A DNA stretch of 62,390 nt from an uncultured Massilia sp. (GTDB lineage: Bacteria > Pseudomonadota > Gammaproteobacteria > Burkholderiales > Burkholderiaceae), in the NCBI GenBank assembly GCA_946481275.1, contig CAMLMV010000038.1, positions 1 to 62,390 of the forward strand, given 5' to 3'. The notes below the pieces were generated by a model, which did not search any database, was not told the origin of the DNA, and was given only the letters and a program-made list of their open reading frames with translations. Both the position numbers and the translations under genes were made by a program. Positions 53,090-60,738 of the stretch are shown piece by piece (within the stretch, counting starts at the first letter, position 1; the number at the start of each line of letters is the position of its first letter).

Positions 53090-53986
53090 ATGGATACGCT
53101 CGCCCTCTTTGCCGCCGCCATCGCCCGCCACGCCCCCGTGGACGGCATCCACGACACCCTTCTCCCGGGCGTGCGTCTTATCCGATCGTCCAGCCCGACG
53201 ATGCCCATGCCCGTGCTGTACGAACGGACGCTGTGCCTCGTCGCGCAGGGGCGCAAGCGCGCCGTGCTCGGCACGACGGCCTTCGTGTACGACCCGGCCT
53301 ACTACCTCGTCGCTTCCGTCGAACTTCCCGTGACGGGCGCCGTGATCGAGGCATCGCCGGAGCGGCCCTATTTGTGCCTGAGCGTCGACCTGGACATGGT
53401 GGTGCTGGGTGACCTCGCGTTGCGGCATCCGTCCGCAAGCCTCGACGACGACGGCGAAGACACGGGCATGGCGCTGAGCCGGACGACGCCTGAACTGCTC
53501 GATGCGGCGCTGCGCCTGACGCAACTGCTCGACACGCCGGCCGACATCGACGCGCTGGCGCCGCTCGTCACGCGCGAGATCCTGTACCGGTTATTGACGG
53601 GCGCGGGCAACCGCATCGTGCGCCGCATGGCGCGCGGCGACAGCCGGCAAAACCAGATCGCCCGCGCCATCGCCTGGCTGCGCGCGCACTACGCACGCGA
53701 TTGCCGCATCGACGAGATGGCCGACGTGGCGCGCATGAGCCGCTCGACGTTTCACGCGCACTTCAAGGCGGTAACGGCGATGAGTCCACTGGAATTCCGC
53801 ACGCAGTTGCGCATGCAGGAGGCCAGGCGGCTGATGGTGGCCGAGGGGATGGATGCGGCCAGTGCGGGGTATCGCGTGGGATATGAGAGTCCGTCGCAGT
53901 TCAGCCGGGATTATGTGCGGTTGTTCGGGGTGCCGCCGGCCAGGGATGCGGGGAGGTTGAGGGAGGCGGTGGGGGCGGCGCATTGA
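53090..53986 (+). CDS. AraC-family transcriptional regulator
   Basis: A 298-residue regulator. The N-terminal AraC_N-type cupin-like domain (about 10-175) has VYDPAYYLVASVELPVTGAV and PYLCLSVDLDMVVLGDLALR. The C-terminal AraC/XylS double helix-turn-helix (about 195-290) reads IDEMADVARMSRSTFHAHFK and VGYESPSQFSRDYVRLFG. It is divergent from an aldo/keto reductase, the common arrangement for this AraC group, whose members often activate the adjoining reductase. A CTATCC -10-like element lies 12 bases before the ATG. Confidence 0.92.
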   Translation: MDTLALFAAAIARHAPVDGIHDTLLPGVRLIRSSSPTMPMPVLYERTLCLVAQGRKRAVLGTTAFVYDPAYYLVASVELPVTGAVIEASPERPYLCLSVDLDMVVLGDLALRHPSASLDDDGEDTGMALSRTTPELLDAALRLTQLLDTPADIDALAPLVTREILYRLLTGAGNRIVRRMARGDSRQNQIARAIAWLRAHYARDCRIDEMADVARMSRSTFHAHFKAVTAMSPLEFRTQLRMQEARRLMVAEGMDAASAGYRVGYESPSQFSRDYVRLFGVPPARDAGRLREAVGAAH

Positions 53987-54003
53987 ACACGGGGAGAGAG
54001 GCG

Positions 54004-54033
54004 ATGCGCGTCCAGGACATCATCGACATTTAA
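54004..54033 (+). pseudogene. Nine-codon 5' remnant of a truncated gene at the island edge
   Basis: A strong ribosome binding site (GGGGAGAGAGG) leads to an ATG encoding MRVQDIIDI and then TAA. MRVQDI is a common opening of small proteobacterial proteins such as CBS-domain proteins. Just after it the composition drops sharply in GC and the minus-strand immunity-like genes begin. It looks like the start of a gene whose remainder was replaced by the incoming low-GC segment. Confidence 0.4.
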
Positions 54034-54036
54034 CTT

Positions 54037-54444
54037 TTAATAACGTTTGTAAAAGGGCCAACTAAAAGGGTCGTGCGCTCCATTTATCTCATCAAAATTT
54101 TCACATTCAATTTCGAATTGATTTCCATCAGGATCCGATAGCCGAGCGTGGTAGCCGCCTGGGTGGGATATCACAGACTCAAAGACAGCGCCCCGTAATA
54201 TCAGCTTGTCGCAGTACGACATAAAATTATTATGGATCAAAAAGCTAAAGATGGGAAAATGCCGGCGTAGTGGGCTCGTCTCCTGTGACGCTGCATCAAC
54301 TATTAGCAGCTTCAGAGCAACATCGCGCGCGCCGTTTGGCAAAAAGAACAAGTCCTCCCGCAGTTCGAACTGAAGCACATCCTTGTAATATCGCTCGACC
54401 TTTTCGTAATCGGATACAGGAATGATGATTTTTACCGGAGCCAT
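54037..54444 (-). CDS. VOC/glyoxalase-fold protein in the immunity array
   Basis: A 135-residue protein starting MAPVKIIIPVSDYEKVERYY. It has the vicinal-oxygen-chelate pattern: an opening strand with VSDYEKVERYYKDVLQFELR and the late HARLSDPDGNQFEIECENFD. The metal ligands expected of active VOC enzymes are only partly kept. Base composition is clearly lower in GC than the core genome. Position at the far end of the Rhs locus suggests an immunity or accessory role, but it could be an ordinary resistance-type enzyme. A TTG three codons upstream is an alternative start. Confidence 0.75.
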   Translation of the reverse strand: MAPVKIIIPVSDYEKVERYYKDVLQFELREDLFFLPNGARDVALKLLIVDAASQETSPLRRHFPIFSFLIHNNFMSYCDKLILRGAVFESVISHPGGYHARLSDPDGNQFEIECENFDEINGAHDPFSWPFYKRY

Positions 54445-54579
54445 AATGCGCAACGCGCTTTCGATCTTGTCGTAAAACGCTCCGATGTACCGGGAAGGCC
54501 GCTCACACCCAGTAGCAAAACGCCCCGATCACAAACCGTTTCATGCAGAATTTGACGAACACATCATTTATCATATCCG

Positions 54580-55137
54580 TCAATCCGCCAGTTCATGCCA
54601 GAACGGGGCACGCTCGCTGCCGACGCCGACCGACACAGCGGTCGCTAGCCCGGACCGATCTTCCACCTGTTGGCGCATCAAAACAGTCGTGCCCACTCCC
54701 AGAAAGAAACTCAAGAAGGTGTCCGCGATTTTGTATGTCCCCTGCGGTCCAAGTTCCGGGTCCAATGCGTACACGCAACCGGATCGGGTATCCATAAGGA
54801 TCGCAAAGGGATCCGAGTTCGCGATCATCAACAGATTGTCGGGCCGCTCTCCACGTCCCCACCACCCCGTTTTTTGGTTGAGCCCGGCTATTTCTGCCAG
54901 ATAGTCGCCACAGATGCCAAACACGATCGGGCCGATGGTGAGGTTCCCGAAATCGAATCGCGCGATCAGTTCCCGAAAGTTCTCAGGGAACGCAACGGCG
55001 AGCGCCTGCTCAGCATGTTTGATCGCACCTGCTGGCGCCGGCCTCTCGATAAGTCTGAACCCGACAAGCGCGGGTTCCAGCGGCGAATATTGCCGGTCCA
55101 AGCCTGCCCTGATGTCGTCGACGGACAATAGCTTCAT
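54580..55137 (-). CDS. SMI1/KNR4 (SUKH) family immunity-like protein
   Basis: A 185-residue protein of the SUKH superfamily, which supplies immunity proteins to many polymorphic toxins, especially nucleases. It shows the family layout: RPAPAGAIKHAEQALAVAFP then FRELIARFDFGNL (P-x-x-Y/F-x-x-hydrophobic), and later IANSDPFAILMDTRSGCVYA and TYKIADTFLSFF. The start overlaps the upstream CdiI-like gene stop by four bases (ATGA), so they are coupled. The toxin it once blocked is not evident in the window. Confidence 0.82.
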   Translation of the reverse strand: MKLLSVDDIRAGLDRQYSPLEPALVGFRLIERPAPAGAIKHAEQALAVAFPENFRELIARFDFGNLTIGPIVFGICGDYLAEIAGLNQKTGWWGRGERPDNLLMIANSDPFAILMDTRSGCVYALDPELGPQGTYKIADTFLSFFLGVGTTVLMRQQVEDRSGLATAVSVGVGSERAPFWHELAD

Positions 55138-55466
55138 GGCGCTCGATCCTGGACCTTCAGATTGCCGCGCAGCCGATACAGCCATCGCATGTAGTCCAAT
55201 CCCTCGGAGACAGGCTCGAAGCAGCAGCCTGTTTGCTCGACGACGATCGTTCTCAGTTCATCTTCGCCGAATCCCCCACGCAAGAGCGAATCGATCTCTG
55301 AGGCGCCCTTCGCGATCAACTCTGCCGGCTCGTTCGTAACCATTGCAATGGCTACAGCAACATCACTATCGAACTCCTCAGGCCAATCCTGGTGGAAGTA
55401 GCAGCCAAGCAGTTGCTTAAGCGCATCAAAGTTCGTATGGTTCAAACATTGTCCTTTATGACCCAT
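55134..55466 (-). CDS. CdiI-type contact-dependent inhibition immunity protein
   Basis: A 110-residue acidic protein. The block FDALKQLLGCYFHQDWPEEF followed by AKGASEIDSLLRGGFGEDEL, and the closing LDYMRWLYRLRGNL, match the CdiI_2 family of immunity proteins found beside CDI and Rhs toxins. The start at MGHKGQCLN is preferred; six more residues are possible. It forms a coupled pair with the SUKH gene. The toxin it neutralises is not next to it, so it is probably an orphan immunity gene. Confidence 0.82.
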   Translation of the reverse strand: MGHKGQCLNHTNFDALKQLLGCYFHQDWPEEFDSDVAVAIAMVTNEPAELIAKGASEIDSLLRGGFGEDELRTIVVEQTGCCFEPVSEGLDYMRWLYRLRGNLKVQDRAP

Positions 55467-55523
55467 GCAATCTTCCGTCCGCACCTACCCACAATATTGC
55501 AGGCATTTCGTAAAAATACATGC

Positions 55524-55741
55524 TCAAACTTGCGTCGTGAGGATCCGCTGCGCCGGTGGCCAATGGGACCGCAAAACTCGATAATTGTCGTGCCCGGCAC
55601 GTGCCAGACTTCACCCAAAGGATCGGACGGCTTGCAGAATTTTATCCTGCCCTGGTCCAGCCACAACTGCAAGATATCGAAGAAGATGTCCTTCTGGTCC
55701 TCGAACAACAAATCTTTCTTGTACCCCTCAACTGAGGGGGT
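55524..55741 (-). pseudogene. Broken DUF596-like immunity gene
   Basis: Minus-strand reading gives EGYKKDLLFEDQKDIFFDIL, QLWLDQGRIKFCKPSDPLGE and VWHVPGTTIIEF with no ATG; an in-frame TAG lies at 55742-55744, so the 5' part is gone. This resembles the centre of DUF596-like proteins (kinase-free, 'FFxxLxxLLxeGkIk' pattern). After TTIIEF the frame is lost at a run of four T (55573-55576 on the plus strand as A); adding one T restores LRSHWPPAQRILTTQV and a stop at 55524. So it is 5'-truncated and frameshifted. The family match is moderate. Confidence 0.5.
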
Positions 55742-56114
55742 CTAACTCAACTTCGACCCCATCATCCAGATACCTTACCGGGACATATGTTGCGCGGCCA
55801 TTTTCTTTAGCCAATAACCATTTATCCGAAATATTTGCACTCTCAAGTAACACCTCCGTATTTAGATGCTTGGCCAGTCCTTCGACGAGGTTGATCTCAT
55901 TCAATATAAGGGGAACACCGGATGGCCAACTAACAAGCACTCCCTGCTCAAAACCTTCAGTATATTGAGTAAATTGGGCAAATCCGACTGCATCTGGAAC
56001 AGAGACGTCAATACTCTCCACGACAATGCCAACGAGCTGCTCAAGCGCACGCAAGACCTCGGACTCCGGTCGTTCCGAGCGAATAAACAACTGTATACTT
56101 TTTGCCTTATCCAC
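55728..56114 (-). CDS. Probable cognate immunity protein of the Rhs toxin
   Basis: A 128-residue soluble protein starting (GTG) MDKAKSIQLFIRSERPESEV. I recognise no family. It has no signal peptide, is acidic, and contains SWPSGVPLILNEINLVEGLA and WLLAKENGRATYVPVRYLDD. The reason for the call is position: its start lies eight bases inside the 3' end of the rhs gene, on the same strand, with the same low-GC composition as the toxin tip. In Rhs and CDI loci the gene right after the toxin end almost always encodes the matching immunity protein. Confidence 0.72.
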   Translation of the reverse strand: MDKAKSIQLFIRSERPESEVLRALEQLVGIVVESIDVSVPDAVGFAQFTQYTEGFEQGVLVSWPSGVPLILNEINLVEGLAKHLNTEVLLESANISDKWLLAKENGRATYVPVRYLDDGVEVELDPLS

Positions 56115-59100
56115 CTGTTCTTGCCCTCATCAGCTTAAGGATGTCGTGCGTCCTCGCTACTTGCTCAGTTGTCAGCAATTGCTTTTCACTCATTTTCTCG
56201 AGAGTTAGGATAGCTCTTTCTGCGCCTTGCTTTTGCGCTTGAACGAGAATGTTATACTCCATTGAGGAAACATTAACGACATCGGGTCCGGATACCGGAT
56301 GTATTGAGCCGTTATGAATCCCCCATATCCTGTTCGATGATGTTTCAAAAAATTCTCCGGTACGCAGTGCGGTACCGGATTGTATTTCGGCCAAATCTGC
56401 CATTGCGGCCGCTTTTTCCCCCAAGAATAATGAATTCCCTGTGGCTTTGGGAATACTAAGACTGCCCAGAAAGTGACGTTTCGAGAGGGTAAGATTGCCG
56501 AACTCTCCGGCAGCCGCTCCGTTCCCGCTAGAAGGGCAAGGGCTGAGCCCTAGGGGATCAGCCCATCCAATCGGACTTGGCGCATATCGATAAATGTTTG
56601 CGCCACCAGCTAAACCAATCGGATCAACCGAAACAAACCGCCCGATATCCGGATCATAGTAACGGAACCGGTTGTAATGCAACCCGCTCTCATTGTCGTG
56701 ATACTGCCCCTGAAATCGGACGGGTTGCGCTTCCCCGATCTCATCGAAGGATAAGACCTCAGGTACCTCTTCCTGCACAACCTCAAGTACATTCCCCCAA
56801 GCCCGATACCGCGCAGCCCACACCACCCGCCCACCAGAATCAGTCATCTCCCGCGGCGTCCCCAGATGATCGGTATGCAGATGCCGCACCTGGGCCCGCG
56901 TCGCGCCATCCACATCAGCCACAGCATCGACCCGCGCCAGCGGCACAAACGCCTCCTCGCCATACACGTACGTCCGCGAATGACTACCACATTGCTCGCA
57001 CAGCAACCGGTTTCCATCCCAGACAAAGCGAGTAACACCAAACGCATCCCGCTTCGCAATCCGCCGCCCGAACGGGTCATAGGCATAACTGACAGTCTGC
57101 GCCGCATCCGACGACCCGCGCGCCACGATGCTGCGCACCAACTGATGCGCCGGATTCCACTCGAACCGCATCCGCGTATGCTTGCCAATCAGCTTCTCGA
57201 CAACATTGCCATGCGCATCGTAGTCGTAACGCTTGTCCTCATACACACGAATACGGTTGCCTTCCACGCGGCCGGCCGGCACCACGGTCGTATCGAGCAG
57301 ATTATGCGCCGGATCGAACGCAAATCGCTCGCTCAGCTGCGGCTGCACAGCCGACAAAATGCGCCCGATCGGATCGTAGCTGTAGCGCGTCAACCCATTG
57401 CGCTGATCGTCGATCGACACGAGATTGCCCACCTCGTCGTACTCGTACCGCCGCGCGATGACGGTCGACCCGCCCTCGCCTGCCGTCTGCGACAACAGCC
57501 GCCCCACCGGGTCGTACCGGAACTGGCTGACGAGCGCCCCCTGCGTGCGGGCGATCATCCGGTGCGCCCGGTCACGCTCGATGTCGGTGATGACCTCGCC
57601 ATCCAGGTTGACCTGGTGCAGGTGGCCTGAGCCGTAGTACAGGTTGTTCAGAACGCGGCCATCCGGCAGCGTCGTTCGCACCCGGTTGCCCAGTTCGTCA
57701 TATTCATGCCGCAGCACGGTCGACGTACCCGAGGCATCCGTCTGCTCCATCACCAGTTGACCGATCGCGTCGTACGTCATGCTGACAGTCGCATCCGCAT
57801 TGATCGCCTGCGTCATCCGCCCCAGCGCGTCGTAGGCAAACCGCAGCCGCATCTGCTGGGCCTGCGCGACACCCGTCACGCGCGAGATGACCTTTTCCGT
57901 CAGCTGGCCGAGCGCATCGCGCACGTACGTCGTCGCAATGGGCGTCAGTTCCGTGCGCGGCGCGCAGCCCAGTTCGTCCTTGCCGACGATGAGGCCACTG
58001 TCGTCGTAGCGGTAGCGCGTCATGCGCGCATCGAAGCTCGTTTCTTCGGCCAGCCGGTCCTGCGCGTCGTAGACGAAGCGGTGGACGTCGCCGTTTTCGT
58101 TGATCAGTTCCGCGATGCGGCGGGCCGTGTCGTAGCGGTATTCCAGCACGCCGCCGCGCGCGTCGATGCGCTTCAGCGGCCTGCCGTCGCGATCGAGTTC
58201 GTAGGCGGTGCGATGGCCAGCCGCGTCGACGTGGGCGACGAGGCGGCCCAGCCGATCGTATTCGTAGCGCTCGCTGGTCCCGTCGGCATGCGTCACGACC
58301 TGCAGGCGGCCGAGCGCGTCGTAGGCGTACGTACTGGCGTTGCCGTTGGGGTCCGTAGCGCGCACCAGGCGACCTTGCCCGTCATAGGCGAACGCACTCG
58401 TGCTGCCCGAGCAGTCGGTGTAGCGGATCAACTGGCCGGCGCGGTTGTATGCAAGCTCCTTGACCCCGCCGCGCGCGTCGATCACTTTCACCGGCAGGCC
58501 GCGGTCGTCGTACTGGTACGCCGTGCGCTGGCCCAGCGCGTTCGTCACGCTCGTCAGGTTGCCCTGCGCGTCGTAGCGCAGCGCCGTCGTGGCGCCGAGG
58601 GCGTCCGTGATGAGCGCCGGCTTGTCGAAGCGGGCGTCATAGACGATGCCGGTGCCGCGCCCGCCCCGCTCCACGCGGACGATGCGGCTGCGCTCGTCGT
58701 AGCGGTAGCGTACGGCGCGGCCGGCCGGGTCGGTCAGCTCGAGCAGGTTGCCGTTCTCGTCGAGGCGGCGCGTCGTCACGCCGCCCGCCGCGTCCACCTG
58801 CGCGACCATGCGCCCGCGCGCGTCGAACCGGTAGTGCTGCGTGCGGTCCAACTGGTCGGTGACGATCGTTTCCTTGTCGAGATAGCGGAATGTCCACCAC
58901 TGGCCCGTGTTGGTCCAGTTGCGCAGCACCTTGCCGTCCGGCGCCTCGATGTCGTATTCATAGCGCGACACGAGGCCGTTCGGCTGGCCGTGTTCGACCA
59001 TGATGTGATCGCGGTAGGCGAACTGGCGGATGACATCGCCCGCGCGGTTGCGTACGCGCCGCAGGTCGCCCGCATTGTCGTACTCGTAGGACACCAGCGT

Positions 59101-60600
59101 GTGCGCGCCAGCTTCCGGTTCCGCAGGCATCAGCGTCACACCCAGCAGGCGCATGCCGCCGGCGACGCGCCCGAACTCGAGGGCGAGGCCGTGGCCCGCG
59201 CTGTCGTCGATGCGCACAGGCAGACGGCGTGCATCGTACGCGATGCGGATGTGGTTGTCGTTGGCGTCCTGCCACCCGGTCAGTCGGGCGATGCCGTCGC
59301 CGTACAGGACGGCGAATTGCGTGCGCAGCCCGTTGTTGTCGACCAGCTCGAACGTCGTCTCGTCCGTGCGCGCCAGCGTGATCTGTTCGGACGGCGAGTA
59401 GATCGAATCGCCGATGCGCGGCAGCGAGAACGTGATGCCGCGGTCGAACGCATCCAGCACGACGACCTCGTCGGCGCTGAGCTGCAGGCTGTCGCTGATG
59501 GGTAGCGCCCACCCCTGGCCCAGCCAGCCGGCGCGGTGCAGGGCCGAGCTGTACGTGCGTTGCCACACGAGCGGCAGCGGTGCGGGCAAGGCGAAGTCGA
59601 GGTCCAGTTCGCCCAGCAGGATCTTGCTGCCCGTGATCGGATTGACGGGCTGGCCGACGAGGTAACACGGCGGCTCGCGTTCCGCGACGCCGCGCTTGAT
59701 CTCCGACGGTCTCTCGGCCGGTTTCTGTGCCTCCACCGGTTCCCTCGCGACGCCCTTGCCCGCGCCGGCTTCGGCCTGGCCCTGCGCCGAGGCGATCCTG
59801 GGCTTCAGGTTCGGATGCGCCATCAGCCTGTCGCGGTTCTCGCCGACCCATTCGGCGAACTTCGGCCCGAGCCGGCTGTTCGACAGGTTGCGCACGAGGA
59901 GCGAACTCTGGACCTGCCCGCGCGACAGATACAGCACCAGCGCCGTCAGGATCGCCTTCACGAGCAGCATCTGCCCTTGCGCGAACGATTCCGTCGCCTC
60001 ACGCAGCATCGTCGTGCGCCGGGCGGTCGCGTCGGCCGGCAGGTCGCCGGCGTGCCATGCGGTCGCGAAACCGTGGGCGGCGTGCCGGCACAGGTCCGGT
60101 ACCGTGCTGCTCATGTCCATGACCAGCATGCCGAGGCCCATCCAGACGAGGATCTCGCCGCCGATCGCGACGCCCGCCTGCGCGCCCACCGCCGCGCCCG
60201 GGATCGCGCCAACGCCGAAGGCCAGCGAGCCCAGCGCGCCGCCCGCGGCCGCACCGAGGACCGCGCCGCCGCCCAGGTACAGCGCCATCTGCTTCATGAC
60301 CTCGTATAAAACGTCGACGATCATCGCGAAGTTGAGGCCGGCAAACTGCTGTCTGAGCAGTTCCGCGAAGCGCGGCCGCGACGCATCGAGCGCCTGCCTG
60401 ACAGCCAGTGCGTTGCGCACGCCTCCCACGTCCGCGCCCGCGTCGGCAATGCGGCCGAGCGTGGCGCTGGCCTGGTGCGACCAGCGCTGCACACGCCGTT
60501 CGACGTCGAGCCGGGCCTGCGCGCCGGCCTGGGCGTAGTGGCGCTGCATGGTGTCGAGTGCGCGCGTCAGATCGGTCCAGTTGCTGGAAAAGTCAGACAT
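56107..60600 (-). CDS. Rhs-family polymorphic toxin (T6SS-linked)
   Basis: A 1497-residue effector. The N-terminal part (about 1-115) is helical; about 115-185 is a Gly/Ala-rich glycine-zipper-like membrane segment (YLGGGAVLGAAAGGALGSLA). There is no PAAR motif. A DUF6531-type entry (CYLVGQPVNPITGSKILLGE) starts the shell, followed by many YD repeats (such as YDALGRL and YDERSRI) and the Rhs core end (GQYHDNESGLHYNRFRYYDP, then DPIGLAGG). The autoproteolysis/junction motif DPLGL ends at 1352. The last 145 residues are the variable toxin; they include NRIWGIHNGSIHPVSG and match no family I know. The start at MSDFSSNWTDL is chosen over an upstream extension; no Shine-Dalgarno site is seen. Confidence 0.93.
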   Translation of the reverse strand: MSDFSSNWTDLTRALDTMQRHYAQAGAQARLDVERRVQRWSHQASATLGRIADAGADVGGVRNALAVRQALDASRPRFAELLRQQFAGLNFAMIVDVLYEVMKQMALYLGGGAVLGAAAGGALGSLAFGVGAIPGAAVGAQAGVAIGGEILVWMGLGMLVMDMSSTVPDLCRHAAHGFATAWHAGDLPADATARRTTMLREATESFAQGQMLLVKAILTALVLYLSRGQVQSSLLVRNLSNSRLGPKFAEWVGENRDRLMAHPNLKPRIASAQGQAEAGAGKGVAREPVEAQKPAERPSEIKRGVAEREPPCYLVGQPVNPITGSKILLGELDLDFALPAPLPLVWQRTYSSALHRAGWLGQGWALPISDSLQLSADEVVVLDAFDRGITFSLPRIGDSIYSPSEQITLARTDETTFELVDNNGLRTQFAVLYGDGIARLTGWQDANDNHIRIAYDARRLPVRIDDSAGHGLALEFGRVAGGMRLLGVTLMPAEPEAGAHTLVSYEYDNAGDLRRVRNRAGDVIRQFAYRDHIMVEHGQPNGLVSRYEYDIEAPDGKVLRNWTNTGQWWTFRYLDKETIVTDQLDRTQHYRFDARGRMVAQVDAAGGVTTRRLDENGNLLELTDPAGRAVRYRYDERSRIVRVERGGRGTGIVYDARFDKPALITDALGATTALRYDAQGNLTSVTNALGQRTAYQYDDRGLPVKVIDARGGVKELAYNRAGQLIRYTDCSGSTSAFAYDGQGRLVRATDPNGNASTYAYDALGRLQVVTHADGTSERYEYDRLGRLVAHVDAAGHRTAYELDRDGRPLKRIDARGGVLEYRYDTARRIAELINENGDVHRFVYDAQDRLAEETSFDARMTRYRYDDSGLIVGKDELGCAPRTELTPIATTYVRDALGQLTEKVISRVTGVAQAQQMRLRFAYDALGRMTQAINADATVSMTYDAIGQLVMEQTDASGTSTVLRHEYDELGNRVRTTLPDGRVLNNLYYGSGHLHQVNLDGEVITDIERDRAHRMIARTQGALVSQFRYDPVGRLLSQTAGEGGSTVIARRYEYDEVGNLVSIDDQRNGLTRYSYDPIGRILSAVQPQLSERFAFDPAHNLLDTTVVPAGRVEGNRIRVYEDKRYDYDAHGNVVEKLIGKHTRMRFEWNPAHQLVRSIVARGSSDAAQTVSYAYDPFGRRIAKRDAFGVTRFVWDGNRLLCEQCGSHSRTYVYGEEAFVPLARVDAVADVDGATRAQVRHLHTDHLGTPREMTDSGGRVVWAARYRAWGNVLEVVQEEVPEVLSFDEIGEAQPVRFQGQYHDNESGLHYNRFRYYDPDIGRFVSVDPIGLAGGANIYRYAPSPIGWADPLGLSPCPSSGNGAAAGEFGNLTLSKRHFLGSLSIPKATGNSLFLGEKAAAMADLAEIQSGTALRTGEFFETSSNRIWGIHNGSIHPVSGPDVVNVSSMEYNILVQAQKQGAERAILTLEKMSEKQLLTTEQVARTHDILKLMRARTGG

Positions 60601-60738
60601 TATGCTTGAGGGAAACGAATTGTGAACGGCGCCAATGGCCGATTTAACGAACAGCAAATTTCTGATAGTATATACATGATTTAACACAAATCTAACAATC
60701 CCCCGTGCGGAGGACACATTCGATGCAGGAGCTGCGAT

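Noticed and set aside
54485..54904. Plus-strand ORF of 139 codons across the SUKH gene
   Set aside because: Opposite strand to all genes of the array, no ribosome binding site and no recognisable domain; the SUKH reading explains this DNA.
55650..55720. DPLG in the broken immunity gene as a displaced Rhs toxin tip
   Set aside because: The surrounding sequence (KPSDPLGEVWHVPG) lacks the Rhs core that precedes true DPLGL junctions and fits the DUF596-like reading instead.
57706..59505. 599-codon plus-strand open frame opposite rhs
   Set aside because: Its periodicity simply reflects the YD repeats of rhs read antisense.
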